Assembly (NCBI GenBank): GCA_963558075.1
Contig: CAUWFN010000009.1
Location: 1 to 64,000, forward strand
Length of the DNA: 64,000 bases
Source of the DNA: CALHKP01 sp963558075
GTDB lineage: Bacteria; Bacillota; Clostridia; Peptostreptococcales; Anaerovoracaceae
Reading direction: 5' to 3'
The notes under the pieces were generated by a model, which saw only the letters and a list, made by a program, of their open reading frames with translations, was not told where the DNA came from and did no database searches. This document shows, piece after piece, positions 35,059-42,038 of this stretch. Position 1 is the stretch's first letter; every line of letters starts with the position of its first letter. A program made the position numbers and the translations under genes.

Positions 35059-35185
35059 ATTAATTTACCTTTGCCGGACAGATGCATTGTTACATCACTT
35101 ATATGTTTTGGTAGCCTGTAAGTTTGAAACCAATAGATCAAGAGCCTCATAGGTACCTGCGACCGGCAATTATCCTTTCCACTAT
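35059..35185 (-). other. Intergenic leader of trkA with a long-range inverted repeat
   Basis: On the minus strand TTGCCGG (35169-35163) can pair perfectly with CCGGCAA (35077-35071), closing a region of about 85 bases. The 3' arm abuts AAAGGT, the likely ribosome binding site of trkA. The enclosed sequence does not match the ydaO c-di-AMP riboswitch consensus as I recall it. A 36-codon ORF in another frame starts at 35150 but has no clear ribosome binding site. Confidence 0.4.
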
Positions 35186-36526
35186 TTATCCTACGACTAT
35201 ATTTTCTTCTGGGAAATGTATCTTAGGGATAACCTTTCGTCTAACGATAGCCATCGCAAGAGCAAGGCTTCCAAGACGTCCCATATACATGGTTATCATG
35301 AGCACTAGTTTTGATGCTAAGCCGAGGGAAGTCGTAATACCCATCGTAAGCCCTACTGTACCCATCGCAGAAAGTGCCTCAAACAAGCATTCTTCTCCCG
35401 GAAGCTGAGGATTGAAAATCAGCAGGAAAAAGTTACAAGTAAGAACGATCAGCATGTAGGCTGATATGATAGCCATTGATTTTTTCTGAGTTCCTGCAGT
35501 CAGTCGGCGTTTGAAAATACTCAGGTCGTTGTAGTTTCTTGAGTATGCGTCGATAGAAAGCATCAAAGCTACGATTGTAGTTATTTTGATTCCTCCTCCA
35601 GTTGAACCGCTTCCAGCTCCGATAAACATAAGGAGCATGGTTATGAAGCGTCCGGCCGATGTCATTTCGTCAAAAGAAACTGAGTTAAAACCTGCAGTTC
35701 TAGGCGAGACAGATGCGAAGAACGAGTTTACGATTTTGTCACCAAAATTCATACCGGCGAAGGAAGATTGTCCCTCTGTAAAGAAGAACAAAAGCGCTCC
35801 GGCGAAAATTATAACTCCTGTGAAAAGAAGCATTATTTTCGAGTGAAGCGAGTATTTTTTGATTTTAAATTTATAGTCTGCTATATCATTCCAAACGATA
35901 AAGCCTATACCTCCTGAAATAATCAGAAGCATTATAGTTATAAGCACTACGGGATTATCATAAAACAGGGTAAGTGAGCTGAATTTTTCGAATCTACCCA
36001 TAAGGTCAAAGCCTGCGTTACAGAACGCTGAAACGGAATGGAAAATTCCATACCAGATGCCAGGAAGAATTCCTACTTTTGGGATGAATACTGCAGCGAG
36101 GACGACAGCACCAATTCCCTCAAAGAGTGCCGTTCCTATGAGCATTCGTCTGATTGTAGAAGATACCTTGCTTCGTCTAAGGATTCCTACAGATTCCATA
36201 AGCAGTGTGCTCTGTATAATAGAAAGTTTTTTTCCTATTAATATAGGTATAGTCATTACAATTCCCATAAATCCGAGACCGCCTATCTGGATGAGAACCA
36301 GTATTATAAGCTGTCCGAAGAAATTAAACTGGGTAAATGTGTCGTTTACGATTAGACCTGTAACACATGTTGCAGATGTCGAAGTAAACAGCCCATCTAT
36401 AAACGGCGTAAAGCTACCGCTTCTGTTACACAGCGGAGATGATAAAAGAATTCCGCCAATAAAGATTATGATAAGAAGCCCGAGTGCGAGTACTTGAACA
36501 GGTAAAAGCTTTTTACCAGCCTTCAT
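35186..36526 (-). CDS. trkH: Potassium transporter subunit TrkH/KtrB
   Basis: The membrane pore of a Trk/Ktr potassium uptake system. Four pore-loop repeats with selectivity glycines are visible: SATCVTGLIVND, SVSAFCNAGFDL, SVSPRTAGFNSV and ALSAMGTVGLTM. About eight to ten membrane helices surround them. At 446 residues it is closer to KtrB than to proteobacterial TrkH. It lies between an ArsR-type regulator (31 bases upstream) and trkA, all on the minus strand, so one operon is likely. Confidence 0.93.
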   Translation of the reverse strand: MKAGKKLLPVQVLALGLLIIIFIGGILLSSPLCNRSGSFTPFIDGLFTSTSATCVTGLIVNDTFTQFNFFGQLIILVLIQIGGLGFMGIVMTIPILIGKKLSIIQSTLLMESVGILRRSKVSSTIRRMLIGTALFEGIGAVVLAAVFIPKVGILPGIWYGIFHSVSAFCNAGFDLMGRFEKFSSLTLFYDNPVVLITIMLLIISGGIGFIVWNDIADYKFKIKKYSLHSKIMLLFTGVIIFAGALLFFFTEGQSSFAGMNFGDKIVNSFFASVSPRTAGFNSVSFDEMTSAGRFITMLLMFIGAGSGSTGGGIKITTIVALMLSIDAYSRNYNDLSIFKRRLTAGTQKKSMAIISAYMLIVLTCNFFLLIFNPQLPGEECLFEALSAMGTVGLTMGITTSLGLASKLVLMITMYMGRLGSLALAMAIVRRKVIPKIHFPEENIVVG

Positions 36527-36557
36527 ATTTACACTACCTCCATTTTTAACGCAATCC

Positions 36558-36881
36558 TTATATTATAGAATACTTTTTTGTATTGTCAATATACTTCATT
36601 AGCATGCCTGGATTAGCATAGTAGTATGTGTATTTATTTTGCTTCTTTGTTGAAACAAGGCCAGCCTTGACAAGCTTTTGCATGTGCTGAGAAATAGTTG
36701 CCTGAGCATATCCAAACTCATTTACAAGGTCACCGTTGCAAACCTGCTGCATGCTTCGGTTTGCCTTCATTATATGTCTGAAAAGTTTAAGTCTCACCGG
36801 GTGAGCTAGGGCATCGGAAACTGAAGCGATAAGTTCAATATCCGCCTCTTCTGCCTGATCTGTGTTTTTTCTTATACGCAT
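36558..36881 (-). CDS. ArsR-family winged-helix regulator of the trk operon
   Basis: A small winged-helix DNA-binding protein. VSDALAHPVRLKLFRHIM and the recognition helix GYAQATISQHMQKLVKAGLVSTKK are typical of ArsR proteins. The usual metal-binding Cys pairs are absent; only one Cys is seen in the core (QQVCNG). I place the start at ATG 36881 (MRIRKNTD). The nearest Shine-Dalgarno (AAAGGAG, 36917-36911) is about 29 bases upstream, with a hairpin in between. An ATG at 36920 has no site of its own. Being first in the operon, it probably regulates potassium uptake genes. Confidence 0.8.
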   Translation of the reverse strand: MRIRKNTDQAEEADIELIASVSDALAHPVRLKLFRHIMKANRSMQQVCNGDLVNEFGYAQATISQHMQKLVKAGLVSTKKQNKYTYYYANPGMLMKYIDNTKKYSII

Positions 36882-36890
36882 AATAAAAAT

Positions 36891-36908
36891 GATACTTAAG
36901 TCAGTATC
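36891..36908 (-). promoter_or_regulatory. Inverted repeat between arsR ribosome binding site and start
   Basis: GATACT and AGTATC are separated by six bases, downstream of the predicted transcription start. It could be an operator for the ArsR protein, or an RNA hairpin that brings the distant AAAGGAG close to ATG 36881. Confidence 0.5.
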
Positions 36909-36940
36909 GTCTCCTTTCATATGTAATATTGCCAAACACC

Positions 36941-36969
36941 AATATATAATACAATGCAAAAAAAATCAA
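36941..36969 (-). promoter_or_regulatory. Promoter of arsR-trkH-trkA
   Basis: On the minus strand TTGATT (36969-36964) and TATATT (36946-36941) are separated by 17 bases. It is back to back with the activator gene promoter on the plus strand. Confidence 0.6.
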
Positions 36970-36983
36970 GGGCGGAAAGGGGT

Positions 36984-36997
36984 GCAAAAATATTTGC
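36984..36997 (+). promoter_or_regulatory. Activator-binding palindrome, copy 1 (autoregulatory)
   Basis: TGCAAA-AATA-TTTGCA surrounds the core GCAAAAATATTTGC. The same 14-mer recurs twice upstream of the ornithine operon. Its 3' end (36994-36997) overlaps the -35 box of the activator gene promoter, so binding here would repress the activator gene. Confidence 0.75.
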
Positions 36998-37022
36998 ATT
37001 AGCCTTTGCTTTGATGTAAAAT
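36994..37022 (+). promoter_or_regulatory. Sigma-A type promoter of the ornithine activator gene
   Basis: TTGCAT (36994-36999) and TAAAAT (37017-37022) lie 17 bases apart, 24 bases before the activator start codon. Confidence 0.7.
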
Positions 37023-37045
37023 AGTAGTAATTGGAGGTATATGTT

Positions 37046-38437
37046 ATGGATAAAGAAGGTTATGAATTGATAATAAAAGAGCTTATAAGTCTTCTAGATG
37101 CTGGAATTTATGTGGTTGACGAGGACGGAAAGGGAATTTTCTACAATGATGCGATGGCATCGATGGAGCAGATAAATGTAGAAGATGTAATCGGAAAAGA
37201 GTTTCACAAGGCTTTTCCTGGCGTTAAGCTTGCGGAAAGCACGATGTATCAGGCGCTAAAGAAGGGTGTTGCAACAAAAAACAAGCAGCAGACTTACAAG
37301 AATCTATATGGAAGAGAAATAACTACTATAAATAGTACAGTTCCAGTGCTTGATAACGGCAAAATAATTGCAGCTGTAGAGGTTGCAAAGGACATAACTA
37401 ACATCAAATCTATGAGTAACACTATTCTTGAACTTAGAGAAAAGGATAGAAAACCAAATGTAGCAAAACCGAAGATTAAGCATTATACATTTGACAATAT
37501 AATAGGGAAAAACAAAGAGTTTTCAGCAGTTATAGAACGCGCAAAGCGTGCAGCCTCAAACGGTGCGTCAGTTTTTATATATGGAGAGACGGGGACTGGT
37601 AAGGAGCTGTTTTCTCAAAGTATTCACTACGCAAGTGATCGAAAGAATAAACCGTTTCTAGCACAGAACTGTGCAGCTCTTCCTCCTGCGCTTTTGGAGG
37701 GCATACTCTTTGGTACTACTAAAGGCGGATTTACTGGTGCGGTAGATAGAGCAGGTTTATTTGAACAGGCTAGTGGAGGCACTTTACTTCTCGATGAGGT
37801 CAGCGCCATGCCTTATGAGCTTCAGAGTAAGCTACTTCGAGTTCTCCAGGAGGACTACGTAAGACGAGTTGGAGGAACTCACGATATCCCTGTAGATACA
37901 AGGATTATAGCTACTGTAAACGAAACTCCCCAAAAGCTTATGGAGGAGGGCAAGCTAAGAAAGGACCTTTATTACAGACTTAATGTAGTAAACATTTCAA
38001 TCCCGCCGCTTAGAAATAGGATGGATGATGTTCCGCTTCTAGTAGAGGAACTTTTAGCTAAATACAACAAAAAATATGGTAAAGAGCTGTGGATGGTATC
38101 AGATGCAGCGCTAGAAAAGCTGATGGATTACGATTATCCCGGAAACGTCAGAGAACTTGATAATATAATAGTTCAGGCAGTATCGATGGCAGGAAACGAG
38201 CATATTTTGACAGAAAAACAGCTTCAGATGCCTATGAGGATGGATATTGTAGAAAGTGATGTGGAAAAATGGGATAGACGCGGGCCTTTGGACGATTATC
38301 TGCAGAATCTGGAGAAAGAGATCATACGAAAAACAATGATTGAAGAGAGCGGTAACGTAACAAAATCAGCAGCTGTCCTAAAAATGAAACGACAGACACT
38401 ACAGCATAAGCTAAAAAAATACGGAATAAGGGAGTAA
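37046..38437 (+). CDS. Sigma-54-dependent activator of ornithine degradation (RocR-like)
   Basis: A bacterial enhancer-binding protein that remodels sigma-54 RNA polymerase. An N-terminal PAS domain (about 10-115, LDAGIYVVDEDGKGIFYND) senses a signal, probably ornithine or a related metabolite. The AAA+ domain (about 150-390) has Walker A GETGTGKE at 180-187, GTTKGGFTGA with the loop-1 motif at 227-232, and GGTLLLDEVSAM as Walker B. A Fis-type HTH ends the protein (NVTKSAAVLKMKRQTLQHKLKKYG). The loop motif reads GGFTGA rather than GAFTGA. ATG 37046 follows TTGGAGG; an in-frame TTG at 37031 overlaps that site. It is adjacent to the sigma-54 promoter and palindromes. Confidence 0.9.
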   Translation: MDKEGYELIIKELISLLDAGIYVVDEDGKGIFYNDAMASMEQINVEDVIGKEFHKAFPGVKLAESTMYQALKKGVATKNKQQTYKNLYGREITTINSTVPVLDNGKIIAAVEVAKDITNIKSMSNTILELREKDRKPNVAKPKIKHYTFDNIIGKNKEFSAVIERAKRAASNGASVFIYGETGTGKELFSQSIHYASDRKNKPFLAQNCAALPPALLEGILFGTTKGGFTGAVDRAGLFEQASGGTLLLDEVSAMPYELQSKLLRVLQEDYVRRVGGTHDIPVDTRIIATVNETPQKLMEEGKLRKDLYYRLNVVNISIPPLRNRMDDVPLLVEELLAKYNKKYGKELWMVSDAALEKLMDYDYPGNVRELDNIIVQAVSMAGNEHILTEKQLQMPMRMDIVESDVEKWDRRGPLDDYLQNLEKEIIRKTMIEESGNVTKSAAVLKMKRQTLQHKLKKYGIRE

Positions 38438-38439
38438 AC

Positions 38440-38453
38440 GCAAAAATATTTGC
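38440..38453 (+). promoter_or_regulatory. Upstream activating palindrome, copy 2
   Basis: CGCAAA-AATA-TTTGCG contains the exact 14-mer GCAAAAATATTTGC. It starts 3 bases after the activator stop codon and about 170 bases upstream of the sigma-54 promoter. Confidence 0.75.
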
Positions 38454-38462
38454 GGCAAAAAA

Positions 38463-38476
38463 GCAAAAATATTTGC
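38463..38476 (+). promoter_or_regulatory. Upstream activating palindrome, copy 3
   Basis: A third exact GCAAAAATATTTGC, 23 bases from copy 2 centre to centre, about two helical turns. A further half-site, TGCAAAAA, is at 38483-38490. Confidence 0.75.
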
Positions 38477-38611
38477 ACTTCATGCAAAAAGTATACACGT
38501 TTAAAGAATATTCTGTTAATACAGAACAAAATATTTTGTTAAAAAATGGACAAAACCTTGGAAACTACATAAATTTTCTGTAAATAGAGTATTTTGTATA
38601 CAAAAAATGAC

Positions 38612-38628
38612 TTGGCACAGGAGTTGCT
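38612..38628 (+). promoter_or_regulatory. Sigma-54 (-24/-12) promoter of the ornithine operon
   Basis: TTGGCAC-AGGAG-TTGCT matches the sigma-54 consensus TTGGCAC-N5-TTGC exactly, with GG and GC ten bases apart. Transcription should start near 38639, about 97 bases before ord. Confidence 0.95.
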
Positions 38629-38647
38629 TTATATTATGGCAACAGGA

Positions 38648-38684
38648 TAATGACATACCGTGTGAATTATCCCATATGTCATTA
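38648..38684 (+). other. 5'-UTR stem-loop of the ornithine operon
   Basis: TAATGACATA (38648-38657) is exactly complementary to TATGTCATTA (38675-38684) with a 17-base loop. It lies about ten bases from the predicted 5' end of the mRNA and could protect it from decay. Confidence 0.55.
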
Positions 38685-38735
38685 TGGATAAAATTTATAT
38701 TTTAAAATTTTTTTTAACAAAAGGAGAGAAAAGCA

Positions 38736-39794
38736 ATGGAAAATGTAAAAGTAATTATTTGGGGTCTTGGCGCTATGGGCGGCGGAATGGCTGACATGTT
38801 ACTATCAAAGAAAGGCGTAGATATCGTAGGCGCTGTTGGTAGAGGCAAGAAAATCGGAACTTCAATGTACGATTACATCAAAACAGAAAAAGGCGACAGA
38901 CCTGAAGTGCTAATCCAGAGCTATGAAGATGCTATCAAACCAGGTGCTGCAGACATCGTTCTTCTTTGCACAGATTCATTCACAAAGAATGCATTTGACA
39001 AACTAAAGTACATCATGGAACAGGGAATCAACGTAATCACTTCAGCTGAAGAAATGGCTTATCCTGCTGCTCAGGAACCAGAACTTGCTGCTGAACTAGA
39101 CAAGATCGCTAAAGCAAACGGCGTATCATGCCTAGGAACTGGTATCAACCCAGGACACATCATGGACCTTCTAGTTCTAGTTATGACTGGATGCATGGTT
39201 GACGTTGAACACATCCTATCAAGAAGAGTTAACTCACTATCACCATTCGGAAAAGCTGTTATGGAAGAACAGGGAATCGGTATCTCAGTTGAAGAATTCC
39301 TAGACAGAAAAGCTAACGGAACAATGGCTGGACACGTTGGATTCGCTGAATCAGTAGGAATGATTGCTGACGGTCTTGGACTATCAGTTGATAAGTTCGC
39401 TCAGGACATGAACCCAATCACAACTGACGTTGATAGAAAATCTCCACACGGATTCGCTGCTGCTGGATCATGTGCAGGTGTTGCTATGACTGCTGATGCT
39501 ACACTAAGCAACGGTATGGAAGTTAGAATGGAACACCCACAGCAGATCGAACCTGAACAGGTTGGCGTTCAGACAGGTGACTATGTAATCATCAAGGGAA
39601 CTCCAAACGTTAACATGGTTAACAGCCCAGAAGTTGAAGGCGGACTAGGAACAATCGCTATGTGCGTTAACATGATTCCTCAGGTTATCAACGCTGAACC
39701 TGGTCTAAAGACTATGATTGACCTTCCAGTTCCAAGAGCTCTAATGGGAGACCTAAGAGACAGAATCTGCCCAGAAAAGAAAATCGTAAAATAG
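38736..39794 (+). CDS. ord: 2,4-diaminopentanoate dehydrogenase
   Basis: It oxidatively deaminates (2R,4S)-2,4-diaminopentanoate to 2-amino-4-oxopentanoate with NAD(P), the third step of ornithine fermentation. The N-terminal Rossmann motif is VKVIIWGLGAMGGGMADML. A dihydrodipicolinate-reductase-like fold follows, with LLCTDSFTKNAFDKLKYI, GTGINPGHIMDLLVL and HVGFAESVGMIADGLG. AAAAGGAGAG precedes ATG 38736. It is the first gene of the operon. Identification rests on these motifs plus the diagnostic neighbours ortAB and oraSE. Length 352 agrees with the family. Confidence 0.94.
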   Translation: MENVKVIIWGLGAMGGGMADMLLSKKGVDIVGAVGRGKKIGTSMYDYIKTEKGDRPEVLIQSYEDAIKPGAADIVLLCTDSFTKNAFDKLKYIMEQGINVITSAEEMAYPAAQEPELAAELDKIAKANGVSCLGTGINPGHIMDLLVLVMTGCMVDVEHILSRRVNSLSPFGKAVMEEQGIGISVEEFLDRKANGTMAGHVGFAESVGMIADGLGLSVDKFAQDMNPITTDVDRKSPHGFAAAGSCAGVAMTADATLSNGMEVRMEHPQQIEPEQVGVQTGDYVIIKGTPNVNMVNSPEVEGGLGTIAMCVNMIPQVINAEPGLKTMIDLPVPRALMGDLRDRICPEKKIVK

Positions 39795-39825
39795 TCATTC
39801 GGTTAAAAAATATTTAAAATAAAAT

Positions 39826-39863
39826 AAACGCAGGGGGAGGACATTAGGTCCACTCCCGCGTTT
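39826..39863 (+). other. Imperfect hairpin between ord and ortA
   Basis: AAACGC (39826-39831) pairs with GCGTTT (39858-39863), extended by GGG/CCC and GGA/TCC with internal loops. Only a short T stretch follows, so it looks more like an mRNA processing or stability element than a full terminator. Confidence 0.5.
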
Positions 39864-39888
39864 GTTAATGTGGTAAGGAGTGCTAAAA

Positions 39889-40188
39889 ATGGTTAAAAAA
39901 GGTGAATGGGTTCGTATTCATTCAGTTGTTTTAAAAGCTGAAGAAAGAACTGCAAAAATTCCAGAAGATACACAGAAATGTGACTTATTAATGTGGACAA
40001 AAGGTTTCCTACAGGAAGATGCAGAAATTGGCGATGAAGTAGAAGTTATTACTGCTGCAAATCGTAGAGAAAAGGGTACTTTAGTAGAAGTTAACCCATA
40101 TTACACTCACAGCTATGGCAAATTTGTCCCTGAAATCGTTCAGATTGACAAGCAGCTTAGAGAAATCATGTTCGGAGGTGACAAATAA
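39889..40188 (+). CDS. ortA: 2-amino-4-oxopentanoate thiolase, alpha subunit
   Basis: The small subunit of the thiolase that cleaves 2-amino-4-oxopentanoate with CoA to acetyl-CoA and D-alanine. The 99-residue product starts MVKKGEWVRIHSVVLKAEERTAKIPEDT and ends in EIMFGGDK, as in other OrtA proteins, and has no other recognisable domain. I start at ATG 39889 with AAGGAG upstream; a GTG at 39880 overlaps the site. It overlaps ortB by one base (TAATG), consistent with a heteromeric enzyme. Confidence 0.92.
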   Translation: MVKKGEWVRIHSVVLKAEERTAKIPEDTQKCDLLMWTKGFLQEDAEIGDEVEVITAANRREKGTLVEVNPYYTHSYGKFVPEIVQIDKQLREIMFGGDK

Positions 40189-41594
40189 TGGCATTAGCAA
40201 AAGATTATGATTCAGTAATGGGAAGATCAAATGACATTATGAAGGAAGCGTTAGGACTTGACTACGCTGATTTCGAATCAGGTTCAGTTGCATTTGATTA
40301 TGAAGCACTAATGAAATCAACAGGCTACACTCTAGACGAAGTAGCAAAGATTCAGAATAGAACAGCTGTAGGAAACACTCCACTTATCGAGCTTAGAAAC
40401 CTAACAGCATTAACAAGAAAATATGCAAAACCTGGATACGGTGCTAGAATCTTCGCTAAAGACGAAGCAGCAAACGCATCAGGAAGCTTCAAGGCAAGAA
40501 GAGCTGCATGTGCAGTTGCTCACGCTAAGAAGTTAGGATACAAGGGCGTAATCGCAGCTACATCAGGTAACTACGGTGCTGCAGTTGCATCACAGGCAGC
40601 TATGCAGGGTCTAGAATGTATCATCGTTCAGGAATGCTATGACTCACACCAGGTTGGACAGCCTGAAATCGTTGAAAAAGCAAGAAAATGCGAAGCTTAC
40701 GGTGCAGAAGTTATTCAGCTAACAGTAGGACCTGAACTGTTCTACACATTCCTATCAGTTCTAGAAGATACTCACTACTTCAACGCTTCACTATACTCAC
40801 CATTCGGTATCGCAGGTGTTGAAACTCTAGGTTACGAAATTGCTATGCAGTGTCGTGAAATCGTAGGAAAAGATCCTGAAATGGTAGTTTGCACAAACGC
40901 TGGTGGCGGTATGATGACTGGTACAGCTCGTGGTCTTCTAAAGGCTGGCGCTACAAACACTCAGATGGTTGCAGCATCAATCGACCTTACAGGACTTCAC
41001 ATGGCTTCAGATACTCAGTTCAACAAGAAGTCATGCACAACTGGTCACACTGGATTTGGTGTTCCATACGCTACAGACCCAGACCACTCAGACGTTCCAA
41101 GAAGTGCAGCTAGACCACTTCGTTACATGGATAGATACGTTACAGTAACTCAGGGTGAAGTTATGTACATGACAGAAGCTTTAGCTAACCTAGAAGGTAT
41201 CGAAAGAGGACCTGCAGGAAACACAGCTTTAGCAGCTGCATTCTCACTTGCTCGTGAATTACCTGAAGACGCAGTAATCGTTATCAGTGAAACAGAATAC
41301 ACTGGAGCAGGAAAACACATCCAGCCTCAGCTTTCATTCGCTAGAGACAATGGTATCGAAATCAGATTTGGTAACCCACAGGAAGAAGACAAACCAGGTG
41401 AAAACATCATCCTTCCTGAAAACCCAGGCTTTGTTCAGCACAAAGAAGCTGATATCGAACGCTTCAGAAGATCACTTATCAAGAAAGCTGTTAAGAAATC
41501 AGGCGTTGAAGTACCAACAGATGCTGACCTAGAATTCCTAGCAGTAGAAACAAAGACTAACGTAGACTTCGTAAAGGAAACTTTAGGACTTTAA
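40188..41594 (+). CDS. ortB: 2-amino-4-oxopentanoate thiolase, beta subunit (PLP)
   Basis: The catalytic PLP subunit, of threonine synthase/cysteine synthase fold type II. The PLP lysine is in ASGSFKARRAACAVA, the phosphate- and substrate-binding loop is ATSGNYGAAVASQAA, and VVCTNAGGGMMTGTARGLL follows. The product acetyl-CoA gives ATP through acetate, and alanine enters amino acid metabolism. Length 468 fits OrtB. It is coupled to ortA and separated from oraS by 79 bases containing a perfect hairpin. Confidence 0.95.
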   Translation: MALAKDYDSVMGRSNDIMKEALGLDYADFESGSVAFDYEALMKSTGYTLDEVAKIQNRTAVGNTPLIELRNLTALTRKYAKPGYGARIFAKDEAANASGSFKARRAACAVAHAKKLGYKGVIAATSGNYGAAVASQAAMQGLECIIVQECYDSHQVGQPEIVEKARKCEAYGAEVIQLTVGPELFYTFLSVLEDTHYFNASLYSPFGIAGVETLGYEIAMQCREIVGKDPEMVVCTNAGGGMMTGTARGLLKAGATNTQMVAASIDLTGLHMASDTQFNKKSCTTGHTGFGVPYATDPDHSDVPRSAARPLRYMDRYVTVTQGEVMYMTEALANLEGIERGPAGNTALAAAFSLARELPEDAVIVISETEYTGAGKHIQPQLSFARDNGIEIRFGNPQEEDKPGENIILPENPGFVQHKEADIERFRRSLIKKAVKKSGVEVPTDADLEFLAVETKTNVDFVKETLGL

Positions 41595-41610
41595 TCTTTA
41601 GAGTTGGATT

Positions 41611-41632
41611 TCTCGGCAACTGATTGCCGAGA
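41611..41632 (+). other. Perfect hairpin between ortB and oraS
   Basis: TCTCGGCAA (41611-41619) and TTGCCGAGA (41624-41632) form a nine-pair stem with a CTGA loop. No T-run follows, so it is probably not a terminator. The octamer GGTCCACT follows it, and also occurs in the ord-ortA hairpin. Confidence 0.55.
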
Positions 41633-41673
41633 GGTCCACTATATAAATACTTAAGAAATTAAGGAGTAAAAGA

Positions 41674-42036
41674 ATGAGAAGAGAAGACGATTTCGAACAG
41701 AGAAGAAAGCATATTGCTAATCTCACAGACGAAGAACTATATAATAGATTCTGGGAACTTACAGAACAGGTAGTTGACCCTCTACTAGAATTAGGAAGAA
41801 AGAATACTACTCCTTCTGTAGAAAGATCAGTACTATTAAGAATGGGTGTTTCATCCCTTGACACTCAGAAAATTGTTGATGGTTGTATGGACAGAGGCCT
41901 AATGGGACACGGTGCAGGCCACGTTGTTTACAAAATTGCAAAAGCAAAAGACATGTCCATCAGAGACGCAAGCATTGCACTCGCTAACGGTGAATACTGG
42001 GACGATGCAGTTGCACTATTCAAGGGAGGTAAATAA
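41674..42036 (+). CDS. oraS: D-ornithine 4,5-aminomutase, small subunit
   Basis: The small subunit of the B12- and PLP-dependent mutase that moves the 5-amino group of D-ornithine to C4. The 120-residue protein starts MRREDDFEQRRKHIANLTDEEL and includes FWELTEQVVDPLLELGRKNTTP and LRMGVSSLDTQKIVDGC, as in known OraS proteins. AAGGAG precedes ATG 41674. It ends 2 bases before oraE, matching the alpha2beta2 composition. Confidence 0.95.
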   Translation: MRREDDFEQRRKHIANLTDEELYNRFWELTEQVVDPLLELGRKNTTPSVERSVLLRMGVSSLDTQKIVDGCMDRGLMGHGAGHVVYKIAKAKDMSIRDASIALANGEYWDDAVALFKGGK

Positions 42037-42038
42037 GA

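Noticed and set aside
35058..35150. 36-codon ORF on the minus strand between trkH and trkA
   Set aside because: It has an ATG at 35150 but only a weak upstream match to a ribosome binding site, no recognisable protein features, and it runs out of frame into trkA.
35059..35185. c-di-AMP (ydaO-type) riboswitch before trkA
   Set aside because: I looked for the conserved GGGGAACC-like and GGUGAA-like core segments and found none. Only a generic long-range stem is present, reported as a separate observation.
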